Origin: Mycobacterium rhizamassiliense
GTDB lineage: Bacteria; Actinomycetota; Actinomycetes; Mycobacteriales; Mycobacteriaceae
Length of the DNA stretch: 64,000 bases
NCBI RefSeq assembly: GCF_900157375.1
Contig: NZ_LT721901.1
Location: 3,024,315-3,088,314 of the forward strand
Direction: 5' to 3'
Shown: in pieces, positions 34,943 through 42,739 of the stretch
Layout: the number at the start of each line of letters is the position of its first letter
How positions within the stretch are numbered: the first letter of the stretch is position 1
The notes under the pieces: model-generated
Databases searched by the model: none
The model's input: the letters and a program-made list of their open reading frames with translations, nothing else
What the model was told of the DNA's origin: nothing
Translations under genes and position numbers: made by a program

Positions 34943-35776
34943 ATGTCAGCACGATTCGAGGGGCGCGTCGCATTCATCACCGGGGTGGCCCGCGGCCAGG
35001 GCCGCAGTCACGCGGTGCGTCTGGCCCGGGACGGCGCCAACATCATCGGGATCGACATCTGCGCCGACATCCCGGCCAACCACTATCCGATGGCATCCCG
35101 CGATGAACTCGACGAAACCGTCGAACTTGTCGAGCGTGAGGGCGCCAAGATCGTCGCCAGCGTGGCCGATGTCCGCGATTTCCACCAGGTCAAGGCTGCA
35201 GTGGACGCCGGCGTAGCGCACTTCGGTCGGCTCGACATCGTGTGCGCGAACGCCGGCATTGCGCCGGTCGCCTTCCGCGAGCTGACCCTCGAGGAGGAAC
35301 TCGACCAATGGCGCGCCGCGACCGGGGTAATCCTTGACGGGTCTTACCACACCGCTTCGGCGGCGATACCGCATCTCATCGCTGGCCAACGAGGTGGGTC
35401 GATCGTGTTCACTAGCTCGACCGCGGGATTAAAAGGCTTCGGCGGCCTGCAGGGCGGAGGACTCGGATACGCTGCGGCGAAGCACGGAATCGTCGGACTG
35501 ATGCGCACACTGGCAAATGTGCTGGCGCCCCACAGCATTCGGGTCAACACCGTGCACCCGACCGCCGTGCGGACCATGATGGCGGTCAATCCAGCCATGA
35601 CCGAATTCCTAGAGCACTACCCAGAGGGTGGTGTACATCTGCAGAATCCAATGCCCATCGACATGATAGAACCCGAGGACGTCAGTGCAGCCATCGCCTT
35701 TCTGGCGTCCGATGAGGCCAAGTACGTCACCGGCGTCACCTTCCCAGTCGATGCCGGCTTCTGCAACAAGCTTTGA
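34943..35776 (+). CDS. mycofactocin-coupled SDR oxidoreductase
   Basis: 277 residues from ATG 34943 (AAGGAG upstream; an earlier GTG at 34850 lacks support). GVARGQGRSHAVRLARDGA and the inserted DICADIPANHYPMASRDELDET segment are the marks of the mycofactocin-dependent SDR family (TIGR03971-type), whose NAD is bound non-exchangeably and recycled by mycofactocin. GYAAAKHGIVGLM supplies the Tyr/Lys. Expected to oxidise an alcohol in the catabolic route. First gene of the TetR-controlled operon, four bases before the next. Confidence 0.9.
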   Translation: MSARFEGRVAFITGVARGQGRSHAVRLARDGANIIGIDICADIPANHYPMASRDELDETVELVEREGAKIVASVADVRDFHQVKAAVDAGVAHFGRLDIVCANAGIAPVAFRELTLEEELDQWRAATGVILDGSYHTASAAIPHLIAGQRGGSIVFTSSTAGLKGFGGLQGGGLGYAAAKHGIVGLMRTLANVLAPHSIRVNTVHPTAVRTMMAVNPAMTEFLEHYPEGGVHLQNPMPIDMIEPEDVSAAIAFLASDEAKYVTGVTFPVDAGFCNKL

Positions 35777-35779
35777 CCC

Positions 35780-36598
35780 ATGAGAAAGACGTCAACCGGC
35801 CGGGTGGCCGGAAAGCGGGTATTAATCACCGGGGCTGCGCGCGGCATGGGCCGCAGCCACGCCCTACGGTTGGCCGAAGAAGGCGCCGACGTCATCCTCT
35901 TCGACATCTGCGCAACGCCGCCCGGGCTGGAATACGAACTGGCTACCGAGGACGAGCTTCAAGAAACCGCCGACCTGGTCGCCGAGCGTGGCGGCAAGGC
36001 GATCACCGCGGTCGTCGACGTTCGCGACGCCGAGGCCTTGGCATCAGCCGTCAATGCAGCCGCGGGCCAGCTGGGGGGGTTGGATGCCGCCGTGGCCAAT
36101 GCCGGCGTGCTGACCGCTGGCACGTGGGACACCACGACGGCAGAGCAGTGGCGATTAGTGACCGACGTCAACCTCATTGGGGCATGGAATACGTGCGCGG
36201 CAGCAATACCGCACCTGCTTGAGCAAGGCGGTGGCAGCTTGATCAACATCAGCTCAGCGGCCGGAATCAAAGGCAGCCCGCTGCACATCCCTTACACAGC
36301 GGCCAAGCAAGGCATCGTCGGCATGAGCGTCGCTCTAGCGAACGAGCTTGCCGCTCAAAGCATCCGAGTCAACACCGTCCATCCGACGGGGGTGTTGACC
36401 GGGATGGCGCCACCAACCATGCACAAGCTAATCCTCGAAGACCGATCGGACCTCGGTCCTATTTTCGGGAATGCGCTCCCCGTACCGCTGATCGAGGCCA
36501 TTGATGTTAGTAATGCGGTGCTGTACCTGGTGTCCGACGAAGCACGATACGTCACCGGCCTGCAGTTCAAAGTCGACGCCGGCGTCACCATCCGATGA
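35780..36598 (+). CDS. mycofactocin-coupled SDR oxidoreductase (second)
   Basis: 272 residues. GAARGMGRSHALRLAEEGAD and DICATPPGLEYELATEDEL again show the TIGR03971-type insertion; catalytic PYTAAKQGIVGM. Clearly related to the preceding gene but well diverged, so an old duplication with split roles. Its stop overlaps the next start (ATGA). Confidence 0.9.
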   Translation: MRKTSTGRVAGKRVLITGAARGMGRSHALRLAEEGADVILFDICATPPGLEYELATEDELQETADLVAERGGKAITAVVDVRDAEALASAVNAAAGQLGGLDAAVANAGVLTAGTWDTTTAEQWRLVTDVNLIGAWNTCAAAIPHLLEQGGGSLINISSAAGIKGSPLHIPYTAAKQGIVGMSVALANELAAQSIRVNTVHPTGVLTGMAPPTMHKLILEDRSDLGPIFGNALPVPLIEAIDVSNAVLYLVSDEARYVTGLQFKVDAGVTIR

Positions 36599-36993
36599 CA
36601 CATCCATCCGGTGTCATCGCTATCAGCGTGCCCGAGGATCTGCCGCTGTCGGCATGGGCGAAGGCGTTTGACACTAGTGTGCTGTCGATCGCTCGGAGTC
36701 TGCGGACTTTCCTGCTTGGACTGCTGGCCCAGGGCCGAGCGCACATCATCAACACCGCGTCGACGTCGGCGTTGTGGCCCTTCGGCTACGACCGCCTTCC
36801 CTGCGTGGCGAGCAAGGCGCCCGCCCTGGCGCTCATTGAGGCCACCGAGGTGGGGCGTCTCGTCGTCGACGCCATCAAGGACGACACTTTTTTCCTCACC
36901 ACCCGCCGCGAAGTTCCCGACATCGTGCGCAAGCGTGCCGACGACATCGACGCCTTCCTGAGCGCCCAGATCGCCGCGTTGGCCACCCCATGA
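36595..36993 (+). pseudogene. internally deleted SDR remnant kept in frame
   Basis: 132 codons. The middle (HIINTASTSALWPFGYDRLP then VASKAPALALIE) matches the Ser and Lys regions of an SDR, though the catalytic Tyr region reads RLPCVASK. It then jumps to a C-terminal SDR tail (EVGRLVVDAIKDDTFFLTT ... VRKRADDIDAFLSAQ). The Rossmann glycine loop and the beta5-alpha6 region are missing, so it cannot bind NAD normally. It nevertheless keeps ATGA overlaps with both neighbours. Either a pseudogene not yet frameshifted or a small protein of new use. Confidence 0.65.
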
Positions 36994-37832
36994 CCGCAGC
37001 CAAGCCGATCGTCGGATTCATCGGCCTCGGGAGCCAGGGGGCGCCGATGGCCCAGGCGCTCATCGATGCTGGTCATGACACCGTGCTGTGGGCCCGCCGG
37101 CCCGAGGCCCTTGAGCCGTTCGCCGACACCGCGCGCGTCGCATCCAACCCCGCCGAACTCGCTGAATTGGCCGATGTGGTCGGCATCTGTGTGCTCAACG
37201 ACGACGATGTGGTCGAGGTGGCGCTGCGCCCGAACGGATTGTTGGCCGGGATCACCCCGGGAACGACGGTGCTGATCCACAGCACCGTGCACCCGACCAC
37301 CTGCCGGCAACTGGGCGACCGCTTCAGCGAACGCCGCGCCCACGTGCTGGACGCGCCGGTCAGCGGCGGCGGCGAAGCAGCCCGTGCTCGGCGGCTGCTC
37401 GTGATGGTGGGCGGAGATCACGAAATTTACACGGCGGTCGCGCCTGTGCTGTCCGCTTTCGGCGACCCTGTCGTGCACGTCGGAGCCCTAGGCTCTGGCC
37501 AGCTGGCCAAACTCCTCAACAACCTACTGTTTACGGCAACGCTGGGTCTAGCACATGAGACTGCCGAGCTCGCGGCCGAGTTGGGCGTGGATGCGACCGC
37601 CCTGATGAGCATCCTGCAGCACGCCAGCGGACGCAGCTTCGCGGTGCAGATGTACGCCGGGCTACTCGGGGGCCTTCGGCCACCGTCGGCTCGCGTGCGC
37701 ACCATCGCGGGCTTGCTCGGCAAAGACGTCGCCATCGCCCGAGACCTCGCAGAAAACGCCAACGCCGGTGACCATTTGCTGACCGTCGCCCACCGGATGC
37801 TGGCGGCGATGGGACACGACCTTTGCGTGTGA
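36990..37832 (+). CDS. 3-hydroxyisobutyrate dehydrogenase-family oxidoreductase
   Basis: 280 residues. Rossmann loop GFIGLGSQGAPMA (9-21), DAPVSGGGEAA substrate loop and catalytic Lys174 in GQLAKLLNN. Members oxidise beta-hydroxy acids to semialdehydes with NAD(P); the product could feed the CoA-acylating mmsA at 23021, as in valine breakdown. Coupled to the preceding remnant by an ATGA overlap. Confidence 0.9.
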   Translation: MTAAKPIVGFIGLGSQGAPMAQALIDAGHDTVLWARRPEALEPFADTARVASNPAELAELADVVGICVLNDDDVVEVALRPNGLLAGITPGTTVLIHSTVHPTTCRQLGDRFSERRAHVLDAPVSGGGEAARARRLLVMVGGDHEIYTAVAPVLSAFGDPVVHVGALGSGQLAKLLNNLLFTATLGLAHETAELAAELGVDATALMSILQHASGRSFAVQMYAGLLGGLRPPSARVRTIAGLLGKDVAIARDLAENANAGDHLLTVAHRMLAAMGHDLCV

Positions 37833-37876
37833 CCTCGACCGCACCCAACCTATCAACGGATCAAAGGAGACCCGCC

Positions 37877-38014
37877 GTGTCCATCGCTCTCAGCGAACTC
37901 GAACAGCCTCAAGACCGCCACCTGGCACGATCTTCTCAGCGGAACCTCCATGACCCAGTGGCGATGAGCGCGGCGGTCACCGGTTGGTTCACGGCGAAGC
38001 AGGATCAGCCATGA
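37877..38014 (+). CDS. 45-residue open frame with strong RBS, unknown
   Basis: GTG 37877 follows AAAGGAG by seven bases and the stop overlaps the aldehyde dehydrogenase ATG (ATGA), both signs of real translation. The start VSIALSELEQPQ resembles the N-terminus of some acyl-CoA dehydrogenases (MSIALSEEHxxL), so it may be the relic of a deleted gene now acting only to couple ribosomes. No known domain. Confidence 0.45.
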   Translation: MSIALSELEQPQDRHLARSSQRNLHDPVAMSAAVTGWFTAKQDQP

Positions 38015-39510
38015 GCACGGTCATCGATGACCCGCGGGCCAAGCAGCGCCAACTCGGCATCGCCCGGCCCCTCATCGACGGGGCGTGGCTTGACCAGACG
38101 TCCCTCGGCGAGGTCGATCACATCGATCCCGCGACCGGACGGGTCAACGGCACTATCGCGTTGTGCGGCCCCGAGGAAGTCGAGGCCGCCGTTGCCGCAG
38201 CCAAAGGAGCGTATCCGGCGTGGCGGGCATTGTCTGCGGACAAACGCCGGCGCATCCTGCAGCGCATCGAGGAGTTGGTGGAGGCAGATCTGCCGGAGCT
38301 CGGCAGACGCGCTACCGCCGAATTGGGCCATCCGCTAAGCACCTCGACGTCGTTGTCTTACATGTGCGCCGCCTGGTTCGGGTATTACGCCGGCTGGTCA
38401 GACAAAATCGAGGGCGCCACCATTCCACTGACCCCAGCGTTCAACGCCGGCTTCGACTACACTCTCGCCGAACCCTACGGTGTCGTCGGAATCATTCTGA
38501 CCTGGAACGGGCCGATGGTGTCGGTGGGCATGAAGGTCGCCCCCGCCCTGGCGGCGGGCAACTGCGTGGTGTTGAAAACACCTGATATCGCGCCCTATAC
38601 CGTGGCACGGTTCGCCGAACTTGCCCTGGAAGCCGGTGTGCCACCGGGGGTGCTGCACGTGTTGCCCGGAGGTGCTGAGGCCGGCGAAGCCTTGGTCCGG
38701 CATCCCGACGTTGGAAAGATCTCATTCACCGGCGGAATCGCCACCGCCAAGAAGATCCTCGACGCCGCCAGGCACACCGTGAAACCCGTCGTCCTCGAAC
38801 TCGGCGGCAAGTCGGCCAACCTCGTTTTCCCCGACGCCGACCTCGATGCGGCCGCTGCGCTGTCCGTGCACTCCTGTTTCACGATGGCTGGGCAGGGCTG
38901 CGTCCTGGCAACCCGCATGTTGGTGCACCGATCTGTTTACGACGAGGTGGTCACCGCAACCGCGAAAGCGATAACCGGTCTGCGCCTGGGCGACCCGTTC
39001 GCATCCGAAACGACCCTGGGCCCCGTGGTGAACGAGGCGGCCTTCGCGCGAGTGCTCACAGCAATTCAACGCGCACAAACCGGCACCGCCGCTCGGCTGA
39101 TCAGCGGGGGACACGCCGCACCGTCGGATGAGCTTGCCCCCGACATTGCCGGTGGCTACTACATCGAACCGACCCTGCTCATAGACGTCGATCCCCATAG
39201 CTCTGTCGCGCAAGAGGAAGTGTTCGGCCCGGTGCTGGCCATCACGCCGTTTGACACCGAGGACCAAGCCGTCGAAATCGCCAACGCAACCCCTTATGGC
39301 CTGGGCGCTTTCGTACAGACGCGCGACGTCGCCCGCGTCCACCGGATTGCACCGCTACTGCAGGCTGGAACGATATCGGTCAACGGGACATCCGGGCTCC
39401 CCCCGGGGGCGCCGTTCGGCGGCTACAACCAGAGTGGGTACGGCCGCGAAGGCGGCCGGGAAGGACTCTTCGAGTTCCTGCGAACCAAGAATGTGTTCGT
39501 CCGGATCTAA
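38011..39510 (+). CDS. aldehyde dehydrogenase (NAD(P)+)
   Basis: 499 residues from ATG 38011. Complete active site: Asn166 (LTWNG), Lys189 (LKTPD), Glu263 (LELGGKSANLVF) and Cys297 (GQGCVLATR). GAPFGGYNQSGYGREGGREGL closes the C-terminus. It oxidises an aldehyde to the acid, possibly one released by the retro-aldol step or by the SDRs upstream. Last intact gene of the TetR-linked operon; the hexanucleotide array begins five bases after its stop. Confidence 0.93.
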   Translation: MSTVIDDPRAKQRQLGIARPLIDGAWLDQTSLGEVDHIDPATGRVNGTIALCGPEEVEAAVAAAKGAYPAWRALSADKRRRILQRIEELVEADLPELGRRATAELGHPLSTSTSLSYMCAAWFGYYAGWSDKIEGATIPLTPAFNAGFDYTLAEPYGVVGIILTWNGPMVSVGMKVAPALAAGNCVVLKTPDIAPYTVARFAELALEAGVPPGVLHVLPGGAEAGEALVRHPDVGKISFTGGIATAKKILDAARHTVKPVVLELGGKSANLVFPDADLDAAAALSVHSCFTMAGQGCVLATRMLVHRSVYDEVVTATAKAITGLRLGDPFASETTLGPVVNEAAFARVLTAIQRAQTGTAARLISGGHAAPSDELAPDIAGGYYIEPTLLIDVDPHSSVAQEEVFGPVLAITPFDTEDQAVEIANATPYGLGAFVQTRDVARVHRIAPLLQAGTISVNGTSGLPPGAPFGGYNQSGYGREGGREGLFEFLRTKNVFVRI

Positions 39511-39515
39511 CGTCT

Positions 39516-39563
39516 ATCTGCATCTGCATCTGCATCTGCATCTGCATCTGCATCTGCATCTGC
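39516..39563 (+). repeat. hexanucleotide tandem repeat, eight copies of ATCTGC
   Basis: Eight exact head-to-tail copies of ATCTGC (48 bases), preceded by TCT and followed by ACCGTC. It starts five bases after the aldehyde dehydrogenase stop and runs in frame (Ile-Cys repeats) into the truncated acyl-CoA synthetase. Gain or loss of units would not shift the frame. It sits at a deletion junction and is a candidate variable-number locus. Confidence 0.97.
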
Positions 39564-39575
39564 ACCGTCGAGACG

Positions 39576-40223
39576 TTGCAACGCGTTCTCGACGTCCTGC
39601 CCGACGTCGCGGTGGTCAGCCTCTACGGACAAACCGAGGGCAGCCCGATCACCAGTTTAGGTCCGAACGACCATCGATTGGCCGCGGTCAAGAACCCCGA
39701 CGTTCTATGCACCGTCGGTCGGCCGGTGAGCGGTCTTCGTCTGCAGATCGACAAGCCGGACCGGGCGGGAATCGGCGAAGTGCTCGCCGCCGCGGAGCAC
39801 CTGTCCGCTCAGGCCGCCGACGGGTGGCTGCACACCGGTGATCTGGGTGTGCTGGATGCCGACGGTTATCTCCGTCTTTGCGGTCGTCGGCACGATATGG
39901 TGGTTCGCGGCGGGGAGAACGTCTATCCGTTGGAAGTCGAGAATGTGCTCAGTGCCCACCCCGCGGTCGCTGCGGTGGGCGTTGTGGGCGTGCCGGATAC
40001 GCGACTCGGAGAAACCTTGGCCGCGTTCGTTGTTCCGACAGACCCGGCTCATCCGCCACGGCCCGAGGAGCTCGGTTCCTTCGCTCGGGTCACGCTCGCC
40101 GGCTTCAAGATTCCGCACTATTGGTATGCGGTCGCCGAGCTGCCACTGAACAGCGCAGGCAAGGTCATTCGCGCCACACTTCGTTCGTCACATCTGGAGC
40201 GCCAGCACAGTGAGTCAACTTAA
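39576..40223 (+). pseudogene. acyl-CoA synthetase, C-terminal half
   Basis: 215 codons starting at TTG 39576. Present: YGQTEGSP (A5), GWLHTGDLG (A7), GRRHDMVVRGGENVYPLEVE (A8 and hinge) and SAGKVIR with the catalytic Lys (A10). Missing: the P-loop and the whole first ~300 residues. The frame upstream runs straight into the ATCTGC array, so the 5' part was lost at the repeat. Not a continuation of the ligase at the left edge, which lies on the other strand 39 kb away. Confidence 0.85.
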
Positions 40224-40228
40224 ATTAT

Positions 40229-40354
40229 CTGCACACGCTGGCCCAGGATGCCGGGCGAGACGTTCCGGAGGATCTGACGAAGGCACAGCTGTCGGCGCTC
40301 TATCCGTTGGCCCATCTCGTCGTGAGAATCCCAGACAGACCGGCCGGTCAGTGA
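40229..40354 (+). pseudogene. short unidentified C-terminal fragment
   Basis: 42 codons ending in TGA (LHTLAQDAGRDVPEDLTKAQ then LSALYPLAHLVVRIPDRPA). It reads like the end of a soluble enzyme, with no start codon or RBS, between the beheaded synthetase and the DUF732-like gene. Family not recognised. Confidence 0.3.
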
Positions 40355-40417
40355 TCTGGCTGGACTTCTGGCGACTGGCCGAGACCTTATCCGTTATATA
40401 GTTTAACGTCTGGATCT

Positions 40418-40975
40418 ATGTCGATAGCCGTGCGAAGCACGGTCATATCAGCAGGTCGACCGACTCATACTTTTCGGCGGTCGGAGTGCGGCGACGTGGC
40501 TCGGTCATTCGAGCCCCCAGCCACGAAGGGCCGTGCCTCGCCGGTCACTTTGATCGTCGGCGCAGCTGCCTTCGGCTTGCTCGTGCTGACGCCGCCACCG
40601 CGGGCGCATGCCGCCCCGGCGCCTGAGGTCGAATATGTCTACGACGTGGTGGTGCGGCGCCATTACGGCTTCCCAAACAACGATGCACTTACTTATGGCC
40701 ACGGGATCTGCGACAAGGTCGGTCGGGGCGAGGCCTACGGGCAAGTCATGGGTGACGTCAAGAGTGACGTCACCCCCAGCGACGAGTTCGCGGCTAATTA
40801 CCTTGTCTCATACGCGGTCAACTTGCTATGCCCTGCCCTGATATGGCAGCTGCGGAACTCGGCCGCTGGCTACCTACCGCCCGGCGGGGCAGTTGCGCCC
40901 GGTACCTATTACTCTGACGCCGGTGGCCCCAAAGCCCGGAGGTTGCGACGGCGGCCCACCGGCAAGGGAGGTTAG
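40418..40975 (+). CDS. DUF732-like secreted protein
   Basis: 185 residues. A hydrophobic stretch at about 43-60 (VTLIVGAAAFGLLVLTP) ends in AHA-AP, a plausible signal peptidase site near residue 65, so export is likely. The mature part (DALTYGHGICDKVGRGEAYGQ ... NYLVSYAVNLLCPAL) has the two Cys and Tyr/Gly pattern of mycobacterial DUF732 proteins. The annotated start gives an unusually long n-region; an internal start nearer residue 36 is possible. Preceded by TTATATAGTTTAAC, a possible promoter. Function unknown. Confidence 0.72.
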   Translation: MSIAVRSTVISAGRPTHTFRRSECGDVARSFEPPATKGRASPVTLIVGAAAFGLLVLTPPPRAHAAPAPEVEYVYDVVVRRHYGFPNNDALTYGHGICDKVGRGEAYGQVMGDVKSDVTPSDEFAANYLVSYAVNLLCPALIWQLRNSAAGYLPPGGAVAPGTYYSDAGGPKARRLRRRPTGKGG

Positions 40976-41111
40976 TAGGCACTGGCCATCGTTATCGCCC
41001 TGCCGGGCGCCAACAGCAGCTTTAGCTTCCCGGTGCTGACCGCGATGGTCCGACCATGACGAACTAGGCCGATTTACGGCAAACTTGGCATTAGTGGTAG
41101 CGAAACGCCCA

Positions 41112-41148
41112 GGTGGTGTCCGATGATCCCAGCTAAGTAGACACCACC
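41112..41148. promoter_or_regulatory. perfect nine-base inverted repeat upstream of xis
   Basis: GGTGGTGTC (41112-41120) and GACACCACC (41140-41148) separated by 19 bases, ending 17 bases before the xis ATG. No T-run follows, so it is not an ordinary terminator. It could be an operator for the excisionase/integrase operon or a leader hairpin limiting xis expression. Confidence 0.55.
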
Positions 41149-41165
41149 GCCGCAAAGGAAGCACG

Positions 41166-41432
41166 ATGGCTGCGTCACAGATACCAGAAAAGGTGGCCAG
41201 GGTTTCGGGACGTTCGAAGCTGCTGCTAGATGGTAAACATTCGCCCGGCGAGCTCCTGACGATCCAGGAGTTGGCGGAGCGGCTGACGGTGAGCGTGGGT
41301 TGTATACGTGCGTGGCGCCTGCGTGGCGATGGTCCACCCGCGATCCGCGTTGGCACCGCGCTGCGGTGGGATCCTGGCGAGGTCGATGAGTGGCTCAACT
41401 CTCGACGCGAATCACGTTGGCGGGCAGGGTGA
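41166..41432 (+). CDS. excisionase-like helix-turn-helix protein (Xis)
   Basis: 88 residues. LLTIQELAERLTVSVGCIRA is a MerR/HTH_17-type helix-turn-helix, followed by WRLRGDGPPAIRVGTALRW and EVDEWL, the usual form of actinobacterial element excisionases (DNA-bending directionality factors). Its stop overlaps the integrase start (GTGA), and it lies behind an inverted repeat. Together they form the recombination module of an integrated element. Confidence 0.85.
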   Translation: MAASQIPEKVARVSGRSKLLLDGKHSPGELLTIQELAERLTVSVGCIRAWRLRGDGPPAIRVGTALRWDPGEVDEWLNSRRESRWRAG

Positions 41433-42673
41433 TTGAGCGACGTGAAGGTCCCGGGGGTACGTGGGTCTATCGGGCGCGTGTCTATTACCGGGGCCGCTAT
41501 GTGGCATCGCGGACGTTTCCGCGAAAACGTGACGCGCAAGAGTGGGAACGGCGCCAGGTGGATAGCCTGCGTTCGGGCGTCTGGTCTGACCCTGCAGCGG
41601 GTGATAGGTCAGTCAGAGAGTGGTGTGAGATCTGGCTAAATGCGCAGCCAGCTCGACAACCTGCCACCGAGCGCAAGATCCGTGGTGTGGTCGCGAAGCA
41701 GATCGCCGAGACCTTCGGACGTCGGCCACTCATGTCGGTGAGGCCGTCTGAGGTGCAGGCCTGGGCTGCTGAATTGTCACGAACGCAATCAGTTGCGACC
41801 GCCCGTCACTCACTCGGCGTTCTGCGGCGGGTGTTTGATTACGCCGTCCGAGACGGCGTGATACAACGCAATCCGGCCGCGGGCATCCGGTTGTCGAAGG
41901 TGCAGGGCAACGAGCCGCGACCGCTGACACATACCCAACTCTGGCGGCTTGCAGGACATTTCGACGCAGCCAGAGATCGGCTGCTAGTGCTGGTCGCCGG
42001 TTACTGCGGGCTGCGGTGGGGGGAGCTAGCGGCTCTGCGATGGTCCGATGTTGACCTGCAAAGCAGGGTGCTGCGTGTCTCGCGGGCGTATTCCGAGGAG
42101 GCGCCCCGAGGCGAGTTGTCGCCGGTCAAGAACCATCAAGCGCGCACCGTTCCGATCCCCGCAATCGTGTCGGAAGAGCTCGCGGACTACAAAACCCAGT
42201 GCAAGCCCGATGGATTGGTCTTTCCTTCCGTTACAGGCACGCCTCTGCGCAACCGCAACTGGCGACGTGACGTTTTCGATTCCGCGGTCGCGGCGCTGCG
42301 ACTAAAAATCACTCCGCATAACTTGCGCGACACCGCCGCGTCGCTGGCCATCCAGGAAGGTGCGTCAGTCGTCGCTGTCGCGCGCCTCCTCGGTCACGAA
42401 TCAGCGGCGACGACGCTAAACCACTACGCGGGTCTGTTTCCGACAGATTTGGACGACATCGCTTCGCGACTTAACGTCGCCGCGCAATTGACCATCGCCG
42501 GCCAGCGTGAGTCATCTGATGCCACACAGTCACCGACCGAGCACCGACCAGGAGAAGTCAAGGTTAGTAAGCGAACACCCGGAGAACCTCGTCTACCTGC
42601 TAAAACATGGGTGCCCCCGGCAGGATTCGAACCTGCGACACCGGCTTTAGGAGAGCCGTGCTCTATCCCCTGA
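41429..42673 (+). CDS. tyrosine-recombinase integrase
   Basis: 414 residues from GTG 41429 (overlapping the xis stop as GTGA); GTG 41390 would add 13 residues. Arm-binding N-terminus (WVYRARVYYRGRYVASRTFP), SAM-like core-binding domain (about 60-150) and catalytic domain with Arg196 (GLRWGE), Lys234 (SPVKNHQ), His297/Arg300 (HNLRD), His323 (LLGHES) and Tyr333 (LNHYAG). The last ~20 codons (VPPAGFEPATPALGEPCSIP) are read from the antisense of tRNA-Arg, so the gene's 3' end is built from the attachment site. It would integrate the element at that tRNA. Confidence 0.95.
   Translation: MIERREGPGGTWVYRARVYYRGRYVASRTFPRKRDAQEWERRQVDSLRSGVWSDPAAGDRSVREWCEIWLNAQPARQPATERKIRGVVAKQIAETFGRRPLMSVRPSEVQAWAAELSRTQSVATARHSLGVLRRVFDYAVRDGVIQRNPAAGIRLSKVQGNEPRPLTHTQLWRLAGHFDAARDRLLVLVAGYCGLRWGELAALRWSDVDLQSRVLRVSRAYSEEAPRGELSPVKNHQARTVPIPAIVSEELADYKTQCKPDGLVFPSVTGTPLRNRNWRRDVFDSAVAALRLKITPHNLRDTAASLAIQEGASVVAVARLLGHESAATTLNHYAGLFPTDLDDIASRLNVAAQLTIAGQRESSDATQSPTEHRPGEVKVSKRTPGEPRLPAKTWVPPAGFEPATPALGEPCSIP
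42612..42651. other. presumed attachment site (tRNA 3' half)
   Basis: Tyrosine integrases of this type recombine within the tRNA segment from anticodon to 3' end. The integrase frame crosses 42612-42673, so this is the int-proximal att junction and the element lies to its left. I saw no second copy of the T-arm/acceptor sequence between 1 and 42 kb by eye. Exact core limits cannot be set without the other junction. Confidence 0.55.
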
Positions 42674-42684
42674 GCTACGAGGGC
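42612..42684 (-). tRNA. tRNA-Arg (anticodon CCT)
   Basis: 73 nucleotides fold as a full cloverleaf: acceptor GCCCTCG/CGGGGGC (one G-U), D-arm GCTC...GAGC, anticodon stem CGGCT/AGCCG with loop CTCCTAA (anticodon CCT, 42649-42651) and T-arm CAGGTTCGAATCCTG. Discriminator A; CCA is not encoded. It reads AGG, a rare codon in this high-GC genome. Its 3' half carries the 3' end of the integrase gene on the other strand, and it separates accessory DNA (left) from the core (right). Confidence 0.97.
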
Positions 42685-42739
42685 GGACGCGCTGAGCTTA
42701 CGGGAAAAGCCCCAGGCTCAGGTCAAGGCCGTCCGGCGG

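Noticed and set aside
39516..39563. Possible CRISPR-like array
   Set aside because: Six-base units without spacers; a simple tandem repeat.
39251..39841. Open frame reading the hexamer array as Leu-His repeats
   Set aside because: Starts inside the aldehyde dehydrogenase out of frame and has no homology on either side; the frame that joins the acyl-CoA synthetase reads Ile-Cys.
41112..41148. Rho-independent terminator
   Set aside because: The loop is 19 bases and no U-run follows; position just before xis fits an operator or leader better.
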